64,000 nt of DNA, from positions 7,773,605-7,837,604 of the forward strand of contig NZ_KB913032.1 in the NCBI RefSeq assembly GCF_000384215.1, written 5' to 3'. The position numbers and the translations under genes are program-made. The DNA is from Amycolatopsis alba DSM 44262 (GTDB lineage Bacteria; Actinomycetota; Actinomycetes; Mycobacteriales; Pseudonocardiaceae). Positions 42,595-52,278 of the stretch are shown here, one piece after another (position 1 is the stretch's first letter; each line of letters opens with the position of its first letter). The notes beneath the pieces were generated by a model, which did no database searches, was not told the DNA's origin, and saw only the letters and a list, made by a program, of their open reading frames with translations.

Positions 42595-43194
42595 TCAGAA
42601 CCGATCGCGCGTTTTCCCAGGGCCAGCGCCACGTCGCCAGGTCGAGGGGCGCTGCCTCCGGAACGTCTCCCCAGTCCGGATCTTCTCCGTTTCGGCCGCG
42701 ATCTTGGCGCACGCTTCATGTCCCCAGCCGCTGCCAACCCGACCCAACAGCTCACCTTTCGGGTAGGAACGGTCGCACGCGCAACAGATTCCGGGGTATC
42801 GTGCTGCGATTTTCGCAGCCGCAGCACCGGGTGGCTTCTCTTTCTGTCGTTCCGCGGCTTGCTTGCGAGCAGGCTCTCCGGAGCTGGTCTTCACCGCTCC
42901 CGCTCCCGCTCCCGCTCCCGCTCCCGGTCCCGGTCCACGGCCGCGGCGAGTCCGGACACGCGGCGTCGGTGTCTCGCCCGCTCCGACGTGGGTCGCACCC
43001 GCCACAGCAGGCAAGGTCTGGTCCAGCTCGACGCCGAGCTGCTCACGATAGGCCAGGTCCTGGGCCGTCAGCCCACGCACGCGGCGACCTGGCTCGGTCT
43101 CGTGGGTCGCATGTCGATGCGGCGGCTTGTGCCCGGCCGGACGGCCGCACGGCACTCCAGCGGCGCGCATCCAGTGACCGCAGACAGCTTCCAT
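42595..43194 (-). CDS. protein with Gly-Ala linker and C-terminal zinc-binding region
   Basis: A 199-residue protein. An N-terminal Cys/His cluster (CGHWMRAAGVPCGRPAGHKPPH) looks metal-binding. Then come a helix, a low-complexity Gly-Pro/Gly-Ala run coded by a hexanucleotide repeat near 42900, and a C-terminal CCACDRSYPKGE...HEAC module, another likely zinc site. Similar short Cys-His modules occur in actinophage and plasmid proteins. It is the only minus-strand gene in this stretch apart from 44029. Confidence 0.75.
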   Translation of the reverse strand: MEAVCGHWMRAAGVPCGRPAGHKPPHRHATHETEPGRRVRGLTAQDLAYREQLGVELDQTLPAVAGATHVGAGETPTPRVRTRRGRGPGPGAGAGAGAGAVKTSSGEPARKQAAERQKEKPPGAAAAKIAARYPGICCACDRSYPKGELLGRVGSGWGHEACAKIAAETEKIRTGETFRRQRPSTWRRGAGPGKTRDRF

Positions 43195-43345
43195 GGCCAG
43201 ACCTTACGACGCGAGAACCGCCACGATCAGGCGACGTCGCCAGCCAGACAGGGGAATTGCGCAAGGTTGGAATAGCTGCTCTTCCCCAGTTAGCGCCACC
43301 GGCCTGCTGGTGTAGCAAGGCAGCACGCTGAACCTGCCCGGCAGT

Positions 43346-43579
43346 GTGAACCGCATCTTCGCGAGGGACTATCACGAGGTCACCTCCATCGCCGATCCTG
43401 GCCGGACGGTCTCGGTGATCGTGTGCGGCCGCTGGATCCACGATGAGGCCCACCAGGGTGTCTGGGGACACCTCGACCTGCACACCGGCTGCCACGTTCC
43501 CGTGCAGCGCGACCCCGTCGAGAAGCGCCGCTTCCAGGCCCGGCTGCACCGCATCAACCCGCAGCACGCGGCGGCATGA
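43346..43579 (+). CDS. small hypothetical protein
   Basis: A 77-residue protein from GTG 43346: NRIFARDYHEVTSIADPGRT, a strand pair with VSVIVCGRWIHDE, then WGHLDLHTGCHVPVQRD and a basic end. Natural composition, weak ribosome site, no family recognised. Confidence 0.55.
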   Translation: MNRIFARDYHEVTSIADPGRTVSVIVCGRWIHDEAHQGVWGHLDLHTGCHVPVQRDPVEKRRFQARLHRINPQHAAA

Positions 43580-44028
43580 CGATCACCCCGAAGGACGCGG
43601 CCCGTCCGGCCGAGGTCACGATCAGCGCCAACACATCACCGGCTCGCCCGCTGCGGTGCAGATCGTCCGACAGCCACAGGCGGACGCGCTGAGCCCTGCC
43701 GCGGACGCGGGACATTCTGCACCAGTTCCTTGGACGGGGCAGCCGAAAAGCATGGCTGGCCCCATCCAACGAACTGGTAGGAGCCAGGCGCAAGCACCAG
43801 GGCGAGCCATCGAACCTGGCAGCACGTGAAGCCAAACCGCAAAGTCCTCGCTAAGGCTCATCCTCCACGCCCTCCACCACGACCGTGCCCTAGTGCAATA
43901 CCGGTCAACCCACGCACGGAGAGCACCCTCGAACTACCGCGCTAATGGCCTCCTCACCACGAACTCGACAAGGCTTGCAACGGCTGCATCGAGGTACCAA
44001 TTCCATCCACAATAGACCCGCCGCAGGA
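43580..44028. other. gene-free stretch
   Basis: 449 bases. Frames on both strands are short and Arg/Ser/Pro-rich. No repeat, hairpin with T-run or RNA gene recognised. Confidence 0.45.
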
Positions 44029-44436
44029 TCAGCTGCACCAGCCGACATTCCACCGATCGATCTGATACGAGGTGCCACCCCCACCCCAGAGCCTGGCATG
44101 GAGGCGTTGCCCACCGAAGTCCCACACGTCATACAAACCTTGCCCTGCGTTCGTCCACCTCAGAATCGCGCCGTTGAACCACAGCGGCGTGTTATTTCGC
44201 GTGATGCACTGGTAGAGCGCCCGCGTGGACTTCCCCTTCGTCGCGGCCGCCGACGCCGCAATCTGGTTCTCGACGCCGGGGGCAGCCCACGACGACGCCG
44301 CCTCCGATGACGTCACGCGCGTTCCCGCGATCGCCGCCGGTGCGGTGACAGCACTGACGCCAGACGCCAGTGCGCCCACCGCAGAAACGGTCGCGGCAAT
44401 TCGAGCCGCGCGAGAATAACGAGAGCCGATGACCAT
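44029..44436 (-). CDS. small secreted protein
   Basis: A 135-residue preprotein from ATG 44436 behind GGGAGGAACCCGGC. The signal peptide spans about residues 1-37 (SRYSRAARIAATVSAVGAL core). The mature part has two Cys (YQCITRN and the C-terminal WCS), many Trp and Gly, and the motif LWFNGAILRWTNAGQGLYDV, suggesting a small beta-rich extracellular protein. It is divergent from the plus-strand genes around it. Function unknown. Confidence 0.75.
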   Translation of the reverse strand: MVIGSRYSRAARIAATVSAVGALASGVSAVTAPAAIAGTRVTSSEAASSWAAPGVENQIAASAAATKGKSTRALYQCITRNNTPLWFNGAILRWTNAGQGLYDVWDFGGQRLHARLWGGGGTSYQIDRWNVGWCS

Positions 44437-44827
44437 GCCGGGTTCCTCCCAAATAGAAATCAATAGACCGGGGAGGGACGACGTACAGATGAGTGCGTCC
44501 GCAAGCAGTTCAGATACCGCACATGGGCACGCAAACATCAAGAGGGGGCTCGGGAGACGGCGCCCTCCCCTGGAACCGTCTCCCGAACCACGGCGTCCAC
44601 CAGGGGGTAGAGGCGGCACCGATTCGAAGGTCCGGAGCACCGTCCCGAACGAGTAACTCCGTCGCGACCTTCTAACACCAGCTTGCCCAAAAGTGTGCAG
44701 ATCGTCAACTTTTTGGGCCGATTATCCACATTATTACTCAACGCGTCGGCGTGATCACCTTAAGTGTTCACGAACTTGCGGACACGCCGTCGACCGGCAC
44801 TGCACCCAGACGAAGGGCGGCACCCTC
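44437..44827. other. intergenic region, no gene seen
   Basis: 391 bases between divergent genes. The part near 44680-44760 is richer in A/T and could hold promoters for the genes on either side; no clear boxes or operators were found. Confidence 0.4.
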
Positions 44828-45759
44828 ATGCATCGCGTCATCCAATGGTCAGGCGGGATCGGTTCATGGGCGACAGCAGAACTCGTGCTGCGAGAACACC
44901 CTGACGACGAGGTCACCCTGCTGTTACCAGATAGCACGGCAGTTCATTCGGTCCTGCGGAAGCTGCAAAGGCACTGCGGCTTCCAGGACCTGCGGCTTCG
45001 TGTGACAACTCGCATGACTCGTTCGGATGATCATTCTTCAGATTTCCTGAATTTGTTTGCGACGGCCGAACGCCATTCGAGTTGTTCAGGAGCCGCAGGT
45101 TCCTGGGAAACTCTCGGATAGCGCCATGCTCAAGCGTGCTTAAGCAAACTCCGTGCAGACGCTGGCTAGAGGACAACCTCGATCCACACCAGACCGTTCT
45201 CTACGTGGGACTCGAACCATCCGAACTCCGCCGGGAGCCGGGCATCGTCGCCGGATGGCAACCATGGCGCGTGGAGTTCCCCCTGCTACATAACACTTCC
45301 GCCACCAAGGACGATCTTCTCGCATGGTGTCGAGCATGCGGGCTGACCCCACCCAGGTTGTATCGTCTCGGCTTCTCGCATAACAACTGCGGCGGCTTGT
45401 GTGTGCGCGGAGGGCAAGCTCACTGGCGCCGAACCTTGCGAGAGTTTCCCGACCGATTTCGCTGGTACGAAAAGCAGGAGCAACAGTTCCGTGCCGAACA
45501 CGGCGATGTCGCAACACTCAAGCACCAGCACCAGCACCAGCACCAAGGCCGCACAACGCCACTTTCCTTGCAGCAACTACGAACTGACACCGACAGCACC
45601 GACCACCGTGACGGCGCACTCGTCAACGAACGCGACCTTGCACATTGCATGCGGATTCTAGGGCTGGGCGAACTTCCGCAAGACCTCCGCCGCAGACTCG
45701 CAGTTACTACCAACAACAGACACCAATTCCGCCAGTCGCACCGATCCCGCACGTCCTAG
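44828..45759 (+). pseudogene. PP-loop ATPase-like protein, frameshifted
   Basis: The N-terminal piece from ATG 44828 has the PP-loop SGGIGSWATAELVLREHPDD. Coding fades near 44940-45030 and resumes in another frame as DGRTPFELFRSRRFLGNSRI, then APCSSVLKQTPCRRWLEDN and HNNCGGLCVRGG, all typical of phage- or plasmid-borne adenine-nucleotide alpha-hydrolase-like proteins. A CAGCAC repeat (encoding Gln-His) follows near 45525. At least one frameshift separates the two conserved parts. An intact protein of similar type is at 47595. Confidence 0.7.
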
Positions 45760-46039
45760 AAGCGCCGATACCGTCGACCCTGCGCTCGTGCCACGTTCGC
45801 GACCCGCTAAGAAGCGAGACACCTTTCGGAATACGCCTGTGAGCAGGGTGAATGAGTGGGATCACGCCTAGTGCGTGTACGAGGTGGACACGGCATTCAA
45901 GCAGACCCGCCCGCAGCGGCCGACTACGGAGTGACGGTCCCTTGCGAAGACGAGCCGCCGCGGGCGGGCCTGCTTCTGGACCGCTTCGTCCACCTCGCAC
46001 ACCCACCAAGGCGGTTCCGTGGTGTCACGCCGAAACACT

Positions 46040-46883
46040 AGTTCCAATCACGCGGTTCGATATCCCGACGATCGAGTGAAGGCCATCTCGTCGATGCAGA
46101 GATAGATGGCTCTCTGCTGCGCTTACCGAGGCAACTCGACCGGGCGGACTACCTCGCCGTCGACCAGACGCTCCAAGCGCTCGGAGGTCGATGGAGTCGA
46201 CAACGCCGTGCGCACGTCTTCGACTCAGATCCCCGCCGAGCAATAGCCCAAGTACTGGAAGGCGACGGTGTCCCAGCCTCCTCTCGCAGCCGCGAGGGCT
46301 TCGTGGCAACTCCCGAAAGCCTGGCACAGGAGATCGTGCGAACGTACAGCGGTCTGTCGACGACATCGGACACCCGCGTCCTCGAACCCTCAGCAGGGAA
46401 TGGGTCTCTGGTTAAGGCGGTACTGGGCTACGCCCCGCAGCTCAGGTGGTAGCGATCGAACCCAACCGGGAGCGTGCCCAGACCATCCCTCGACATCCGT
46501 CGGCTACTGTCCACGTCGATACCTTCGAGCGCTATGCGGAAACCAGGGCCGCCAGCTTCGCCTCGATCATCATGAACCCGCCGTACTCGACCAGCGAGAA
46601 CCGCACGCTCTGGATCGACCGCCTCCACATCGCCTGGCGCCTGCTCGCACCGGGCGGCCGATTGGTCGCGATCCTGCCGAACGGCCTCACCTTCCGCCAG
46701 GACCGAAGGCATCGCGAGCTCCGTGAACTGGTGAAGTCTCAGGGCGACTACCGCGACCTCCCTGCCGATTCGTTCATCTCGTCGGGCACCGGCGTACGAA
46801 CGGTCGTGGCCTGGATGTCCCGGCCCACCTTGCCCCGATGTCCTTTCGCCGACGGGCCAACCACAGGCACCTCACCGACGTAG
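46040..46883 (+). pseudogene. adenine-specific DNA methyltransferase-like gene, frameshifted
   Basis: The N-terminal region (DAEIDGSLLRLPRQLDRADY, then ALGGRWSRQRRAHVF) matches the front of element-borne methyltransferases. PESLAQEIVRTYSGL and RVLEPSAGNGSLVKAVLG (SAM-binding) follow in one frame, which stops at 46449. Coding continues in another frame with QVVAIEPNRERAQ and the catalytic IIMNPPYSTSENR (NPPY), ending at 46883. Shifts at two or more places imply loss of function. The catalytic and SAM motifs themselves are intact. Confidence 0.7.
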
Positions 46884-47205
46884 ACGACGTCGTCAGCGCT
46901 GGGGATCGACCTTGATCGAACGGCCGCTTCACTGAGGCGCTGGATCGTGCTCCGACAGCAGCGCGTCGCTCTCGTGAACCTATCGCAACCACTTGCGCAC
47001 AATGTGTTCCTCAAGTGGCCGCAGACCTCGTGGCTTTGCCACTCCGGCTTGGCACACCTCGAACCTATCTGCCACAAACCACCCGAATGAGTCGGGATCC
47101 CAAGCCGCGCACGTCACCCCCAACGTGCCGCGCCCCGGCTCGGCTGGCTGGTCGTCGCACCGCGCCGCGACGACCAGCCAGCCCCCTCCAGCGAAAGGCC
47201 TGACG

Positions 47206-47598
47206 ATGAGCAAGCGACTGCCACTCTCACCGACCGAACTGGAGGTCCTCCGGTACATCGCTCAGGGGTTTGAGAACCGTGAGATCGCGGGCAAGACCTT
47301 CCGGTCCACCGAGACGATCCGCACTCATGTGAAGAGCATTCTCTACAAGTTCAAGGCGCGAAACCGCACACACGCCGTGGCGATCGCCTACCACGTAGGC
47401 ATCTTCCAAGGCCTATCCCACACCGAGGCCCCAGCGACGTCCCCACTGGCGCCGTCTGAGCCGGACCTCACCGTGCGGATTCCGCCTGGGCACCCCGCCT
47501 CCGAGACGCCGCCTCCGACCGATCCCTCCGCTGGCGCCCGTTCTTCCACCTCGGACACGGCCCGGCGAACCCGTCCGCAAGTCCAGCATCGGTCATGA
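47206..47598 (+). CDS. LuxR-type HTH regulator lacking a sensor domain
   Basis: A 130-residue protein. Residues 6-65 are a full LuxR/GerE HTH (LSPTELEVLRYIAQGFENRE and TIRTHVKSILYKFKARNRT). No receiver or ligand-binding domain precedes it; the C-terminal 60 residues are Pro/Ser-rich. ATG 47206 has GCGAAAGG upstream. Its stop overlaps the PP-loop gene start (ATGA), so it heads a long coupled gene run and probably regulates it. Confidence 0.85.
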   Translation: MSKRLPLSPTELEVLRYIAQGFENREIAGKTFRSTETIRTHVKSILYKFKARNRTHAVAIAYHVGIFQGLSHTEAPATSPLAPSEPDLTVRIPPGHPASETPPPTDPSAGARSSTSDTARRTRPQVQHRS

Positions 47599-48773
47599 CC
47601 GCAGCGGCGCTATTCCCGCTGCCGACCTCCGGGCCGCCTCTGGACATCGTGTCGTGGGGAGCCGGTGTGGAAAGCTCCGCCTATCTGACCGAAGTTCTGG
47701 AGGAACCTGAAGAACGCGGGATCGACCCCTCGAAAATGGTCGTGCTGCACGCCGTCGTCGGTTCGGAGTTCAACGACACACTCCGCGACTCCGAGCGCTT
47801 CATCCTGCCGCTACTCCGCGACCGAGGTGTCCGTCTGGTCCAGTTGTCGCGCCGAGGCCCAGTTGAGGCTGATGGTATCGAGATCCTCGATGACACACAC
47901 GCGCCCACAGTCATGCACAGCAAGGGACCATGGTCCCTCGCACAACATAACAAGACTAACGGCATCACTCCCCAGCTCTCTGACCGCCGCTGTTCTCTGC
48001 AATTCAAGGGATTCGTTCTCGATCGCTTCATTCTCACGGAGTTTCCCGGCCGCGAGTACCGACACGCGATCGGCTACAACCGCGACGAACGAGGCCGCGC
48101 GGAGAAGGACGACGTGTACGCAACCCAAACCCGCGAGCCGTTTCATCCGCTCATCGAGTGGGATTGGTCCCGTGCCCGCTGCCTGGCCCGCCTGCGTAAG
48201 GCGTTTCGCATCACCTGGAAGAAGTCGGCTTGCTCGTTCTGTCCATTCGCCGGCTCACAAGCCTCCCTGCCCGAGCTGAAGCAGCGGATGCGTCTCTTCC
48301 CGGACAAGGCGGTCGAAGCGCTCGTCACCGAGTTTCGCGCGTTGTTCTTCAATCCCCGCAGCCGCATGTTCGGCAGGCACAGTCTCTACGACCGTCTCGC
48401 TGAGGACGGCAACCTCGTCGCGCTGTCGCAATTCGAGCAGGAACTCGAACGATCACCTTGGAGCGTCTACGAAGTCCGCCGCCTGTTCTTCCCGCAAGCG
48501 GCAGACCCCACCAGGAAAGGGCCTGGCTGGCGCTCGACGCGCGTGAGGTTCACCGGCACCCGAGATCAAGCGCTTGCCTGGATCCGAGACAACATCGGAT
48601 CCCCCGACGACACCGGCCGGGTATGGATCCGCAGGCAGGCAACGGACGGGCCATACCCTCGCACCGAACACTTCATCGGAGCATCACTCGCCGGGACCGC
48701 CGACAAAGAACGTCGGAACTTCGCCAAACACTGGGCGGCCTTCACCGGAGAGACCCTCTTCGACGCGGCGTGA
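47595..48773 (+). CDS. PP-loop (adenine nucleotide alpha-hydrolase-like) protein
   Basis: A 392-residue protein. The P-loop-like SWGAGVESSAYL near residue 18 replaces the usual SGG, while the rest (LPLLRDRGVRLVQLSR, QLSDRRCSLQFKG, CSFCPFAGS) fits the phosphoadenosine phosphosulfate reductase-like group found on actinomycete plasmids and phages. The CSFC pair could bind a metal or cluster. Family members activate substrates with ATP, some in DNA modification. Coupled to the HTH gene upstream. Confidence 0.75.
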   Translation: MTAAALFPLPTSGPPLDIVSWGAGVESSAYLTEVLEEPEERGIDPSKMVVLHAVVGSEFNDTLRDSERFILPLLRDRGVRLVQLSRRGPVEADGIEILDDTHAPTVMHSKGPWSLAQHNKTNGITPQLSDRRCSLQFKGFVLDRFILTEFPGREYRHAIGYNRDERGRAEKDDVYATQTREPFHPLIEWDWSRARCLARLRKAFRITWKKSACSFCPFAGSQASLPELKQRMRLFPDKAVEALVTEFRALFFNPRSRMFGRHSLYDRLAEDGNLVALSQFEQELERSPWSVYEVRRLFFPQAADPTRKGPGWRSTRVRFTGTRDQALAWIRDNIGSPDDTGRVWIRRQATDGPYPRTEHFIGASLAGTADKERRNFAKHWAAFTGETLFDAA

Positions 48774-48998
48774 CCCTCGCTTGCACCATCCACCCGCTGC
48801 CCGCGTTCACTCGTTCGGTCAGGTCAGGCGCCACGACGTCGCCACCTCCCCGGCCGGCACGGCTCGAATACGCCTTCATCACCTTCTGGCGCTAGGCCGC
48901 GGACGCAATCGTCGCGGGGCCAGACCCCGCGTCGTCCGCGCGAACCAAGCGCACCCGCCGGATTCCTTCACGCCTCCTTTCCTTGTCAGGAGTGCACT

Positions 48999-49922
48999 AT
49001 GCGTCCCACGACCATCCCCAGCGCCTACGCCTATCTGCTCTCGTCCGCGGCGCCGCCCGCGCCCGCCACCGTCATGTTCGTTCAGGACGTCGGCGCCATC
49101 GAGGCAGTCCGGCAGATCTCCACCGACCGCGCACCTCTCGCGGTGCTGACCGAACAACGGCCAGGCGATCACCACGACGCAGCGCGAGACGCGCTTGCGG
49201 CCGCGGCGCTACACCAGCATCGTCTCATCACCCCGCTCGACAACGAGTGGCCCGCCGGGCAGCTCGCTCACACATCCGGGTTCTGCCCGCCCCTCGCCCT
49301 CTGGGCCCACGGAGACGGACACCTCAACGATCTCGCGCGCCGCTCCGTCGCGATCGTCGGCACCCGCCATCCCACGACCTACGCGCAGATCTACTCGATG
49401 GACATCGCCGCCGGGCTGGCCAGGCACGGGATCACGATCTGGAGCGGCGGCACCGCCGGCGTCGCTAGCCAGGCTCACCGCGGAGCCTATAACGCCCAAG
49501 GGGCATCCGTTGCCGTCCTCGGCACCGGCATCCGGAATGACTACCCCGCCGATCACGAGATCCTCCTCGGGCGCTCCCCGAACACCCTTGTTGTCAGCGA
49601 GTACAACCCGCTGACGATGCCACCGGCACCGAACGCCAGCGCCCACAACCGGCTCCTGGCCGCGCTGACTCGTGCGTGCATCGTCATCGAGCCCGGCACC
49701 AGCCACGGCGCGATGCCGGTAGTCACGCACGCCGAAACCTACGGTGTCCCGATCTTGGCGTTCCCCGGCCCCGTCAGCACCTTGATGTTCCGGCAGGCTC
49801 ACGACCTGATCCGCGCCGGGCGCGCCACGCTGATCTCCGACGCGGAACACGTCCTCGAATGCGTCCCAGTGCTCACACCAAACACTGGTCAGACTCCGGA
49901 TGAAACGATGCCGGAACCGTGA
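48999..49922 (+). CDS. DprA/Smf-like DNA-processing protein
   Basis: A 307-residue Rossmann-fold protein. The DprA signature is present in variant form: VAIVGTRHPTTYA, then WSGGTAGVASQAHRGAY and ASVAVLGTGIRNDYP. The N-terminal 90 residues differ from chromosomal DprA, and the usual C-terminal winged helix is absent. Element-borne DprA-like proteins may handle incoming single-stranded DNA or act in defence. It ends in a GTGA overlap with the next gene. Confidence 0.85.
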   Translation: MRPTTIPSAYAYLLSSAAPPAPATVMFVQDVGAIEAVRQISTDRAPLAVLTEQRPGDHHDAARDALAAAALHQHRLITPLDNEWPAGQLAHTSGFCPPLALWAHGDGHLNDLARRSVAIVGTRHPTTYAQIYSMDIAAGLARHGITIWSGGTAGVASQAHRGAYNAQGASVAVLGTGIRNDYPADHEILLGRSPNTLVVSEYNPLTMPPAPNASAHNRLLAALTRACIVIEPGTSHGAMPVVTHAETYGVPILAFPGPVSTLMFRQAHDLIRAGRATLISDAEHVLECVPVLTPNTGQTPDETMPEP

Positions 49923-50587
49923 CCGGCGGGGCTCCGTTTCCTTCCTGTCCCGACTGCCAAGGTCCTCTGACACTCCAGTACGACACGGGCCACTACGACA
50001 CGAAGTATGTCTATTGCAGCACTCTCGACTGCCCGAACGACGGTGTCCCCGCCGGGGAGATCGTGGGCGACCTCGGCCAGCCCAGCCGTGGGTGGCCGCG
50101 TCAGATCGTCGACGGTCTTCCTGTTCCGTGGCTCGCGCCGGTCATCGGCGACCGTGTCGCGTGGACCGCTCTCAATGCCGCCAGGCTCCACGAAGTCGAG
50201 CAGGGCTGGCTATGCCAGGTCTGCGGCCGCGACCTCGACCCGGCCCCGACGGCATGGATCGCTGTCTCGCAGGGGGAGGTGGCCACCGGTGGAGCGATGC
50301 ACGAGAAGTGCATGCACCTGGCGCGGGCTGTGTGCCCAGAGCTGCGTGACGACCCGTCCTACGTGTTTACCGAGGTGCGCCGGTCAGATCGCACCAACAG
50401 CTGGGAAGCAGTGTTCGAGCGCCTCACGTGCTACGAGGAGCAGCACGGACAGCTTCCCCGCGTCCTGCCGCTGGCAGCCCCGACACCGCGATGCCCCGAC
50501 CTTCCCGCGGCCTGGAGCCAGAATGCCAACGCAGGAACAGTCCCAGCGCCCAAACGCTGCGTCACACTGATTGGAGACAACACGTGA
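49919..50587 (+). CDS. zinc-ribbon-containing hypothetical protein
   Basis: A 222-residue protein. Two Cys clusters occur: CPDCQGPL with CSTLDCPN at the N-terminus (a zinc ribbon) and CQVCGRDLD with HEKCMHLARAVC in the middle. The C-terminus is Pro-rich. GTG 49919 overlaps the DprA-like stop, and its own stop overlaps the next GTG. Likely a nucleic-acid- or protein-binding factor of the element; no family recognised. Confidence 0.75.
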   Translation: MTGGAPFPSCPDCQGPLTLQYDTGHYDTKYVYCSTLDCPNDGVPAGEIVGDLGQPSRGWPRQIVDGLPVPWLAPVIGDRVAWTALNAARLHEVEQGWLCQVCGRDLDPAPTAWIAVSQGEVATGGAMHEKCMHLARAVCPELRDDPSYVFTEVRRSDRTNSWEAVFERLTCYEEQHGQLPRVLPLAAPTPRCPDLPAAWSQNANAGTVPAPKRCVTLIGDNT

Positions 50588-51123
50588 CCTACCACGACGG
50601 TGACCCGACCACTCCGCACGAAGATCTCGGCACTCCGATCTACGACGAACTCGCCGGCGTCAACGCCAGCTCCACAGAGGACAACCTCGCGCCCGCGCGC
50701 GCCGCGGAACCCCTGACAGCCGACATGAGCAAACGCGTCGTCTCCGCCATCGTCCTTGACCTTTTCGGACGGATCGCAAAGATCGACAGTGGAGACGGCT
50801 GGAACGGCGGCGACCTCGTCAACACCTTCACCGCGTGGCTCAACGAGTTCGGCATCCACGAGGACGCCGACGAAGCATCCGCGGCCAGCGCGCTACGGGT
50901 GCCAGCCTGGCTCACCCGCTCGCTCAACGCTCCTCGCGCCGACGCTCCGACCGTGGTCATTCACCTCCGCACCGACCATCCTCGGCCCGTTGCTCGTGTT
51001 CGCCCTTACCTGGCCGACATGGTTCACGAACTGGGCGAGCACTCCAGCGTTGCCGTTTTCGACCTCGCAGGCGATCAGGTCGCCAGTATCGTGCACGTCG
51101 CGTCCGCCGCAGAGCAGCCATAG
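50584..51123 (+). CDS. hypothetical protein
   Basis: A 179-residue acidic protein starting VTYHDGDPTT at a GTGA overlap. The N-terminal 45 residues look disordered; then helices (MSKRVVSAIVLDLFGRIAK) and a strand-rich C-terminal half (TVVIHLRTDHP, HSSVAVFDLAGDQVASIVHV). No motif recognised. Same transcript as its neighbours by coupling. Confidence 0.7.
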   Translation: MTYHDGDPTTPHEDLGTPIYDELAGVNASSTEDNLAPARAAEPLTADMSKRVVSAIVLDLFGRIAKIDSGDGWNGGDLVNTFTAWLNEFGIHEDADEASAASALRVPAWLTRSLNAPRADAPTVVIHLRTDHPRPVARVRPYLADMVHELGEHSSVAVFDLAGDQVASIVHVASAAEQP

Positions 51124-51236
51124 GGCCCATCCGACGTTCAGCACCCCGGCCTCCCGCCCGATGGGGTGTACGGTGGGAAGTGAAAATCTTGGTGTGGCCT
51201 CCCCATGCATCGAGTCGCATGAGGACGGAGGCCGAA

Positions 51237-51986
51237 ATGACGTTGCTGCGGCAGAATCGTGAGCTGAAGAAGCTCGGAATCTGGAACTGGTCACTACCCG
51301 CCTTCGCGGGAAAACTCCCTGACGGCCGCAACTACAACACGTGTCCATCGGCCGGCGTGTGCGCACAGGCATGTTACGCGCGTAACGGCACCTACCTCTT
51401 CCCGCAAGTCAAAGCACGCCACCAGAAGAACCTCACACTGGTCCTCGACGACCTCCCCGGCTGGAAGAGCGCAATGCTGGAAGAGTTGTCCCGCAACAAG
51501 TTCGACGACGCGTGGGTCAGGATCCACGACAGCGGAGACTTCTTCTCCCGCTCCTACCTCACCGCCTGGCTTGAGGTCATGCACGAGCGCCCCCGAACTC
51601 GCTTCTACGCCTACACCAAGGAAGTAGCGATGTTCCGGAAGCTCGTCGAACCCAGCCCGCCACGCAACTTCTGGTGGGTCTATTCCTATGGTGGCACCCA
51701 GGATCACAGCCTGGATCCCGACGTCGACCGGGTCGCTGACGTTTTCGCCGACGAGGCCGCCATCGACGAAGCCGGCTGGCACTCGCAATCCGAATCGGAC
51801 CTACGTGCCGTCATCGGTCCCGCACCGGTCGGGATCCCGGCCAACAACATCACGCACTTCAAAGCCAGGCAGGCCGGTCGCCGCTGGAGCGACTGGCAGG
51901 CCAGCGTTGACGCTGCGCGCGCCCAGCGCCGCGCGCGTGCCCGCGACACCACGAGTCCGGGCACTACCAGCACCCAACCCAGGTAG
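51237..51986 (+). CDS. Gp88-like phage/plasmid protein
   Basis: A 249-residue protein from ATG 51237, preceded by GGAGG at 5 bases. The region YNTCPSAGVCAQACYARNG, then QVKARHQKNL, is the hallmark of the Gp88 group in mycobacteriophages and actinomycete elements; DDAWVRIHDSGDFFSRSYL, RFYAYTKEV and PANNITHFKA are also typical. The Cys set suggests a metal or iron-sulfur site. Biochemical role unknown to me. Confidence 0.8.
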   Translation: MTLLRQNRELKKLGIWNWSLPAFAGKLPDGRNYNTCPSAGVCAQACYARNGTYLFPQVKARHQKNLTLVLDDLPGWKSAMLEELSRNKFDDAWVRIHDSGDFFSRSYLTAWLEVMHERPRTRFYAYTKEVAMFRKLVEPSPPRNFWWVYSYGGTQDHSLDPDVDRVADVFADEAAIDEAGWHSQSESDLRAVIGPAPVGIPANNITHFKARQAGRRWSDWQASVDAARAQRRARARDTTSPGTTSTQPR

Positions 51987-52032
51987 GCCCCGCCAGCTGC
52001 GGCGGCCACCCTTCCGCTCGTCTGGAGCTACC

Positions 52033-52248
52033 ATGCTCGACCTTCTCCTGCGCGCCAACGGATTCACCCGCAAGAACGACACCTGGACCCGACAGAACCT
52101 CACCGCCGGAGGCCTTTTCGACCTCGACATCGTCCCGGACGACGACCACTACCTCTGCACACTCCGCCAGGGCGCGACGTCCCTGCTGAACGTAAGGCGT
52201 GACGCGGACGGAGTGGCGGACCTCGTCGTCACCTTCCTCACATCCTGA
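52033..52248 (+). CDS. small hypothetical protein
   Basis: A 71-residue protein (MLDLLLRANGFTRKNDTWTR) with a helix then four strands, natural composition, GGAGC before ATG 52033. No family recognised; same-strand neighbours are 46 and 30 bases away. Confidence 0.65.
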   Translation: MLDLLLRANGFTRKNDTWTRQNLTAGGLFDLDIVPDDDHYLCTLRQGATSLLNVRRDADGVADLVVTFLTS

Positions 52249-52278
52249 CGCGAGATCCCGACACGACAAGAGGAAACG

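Noticed and set aside
45856..46041. Frame VRVRGGHGIQADPPAAADYG and onwards
   Set aside because: Looks partly natural but has no ribosome site and lies between two broken genes; probably a remnant, not called.
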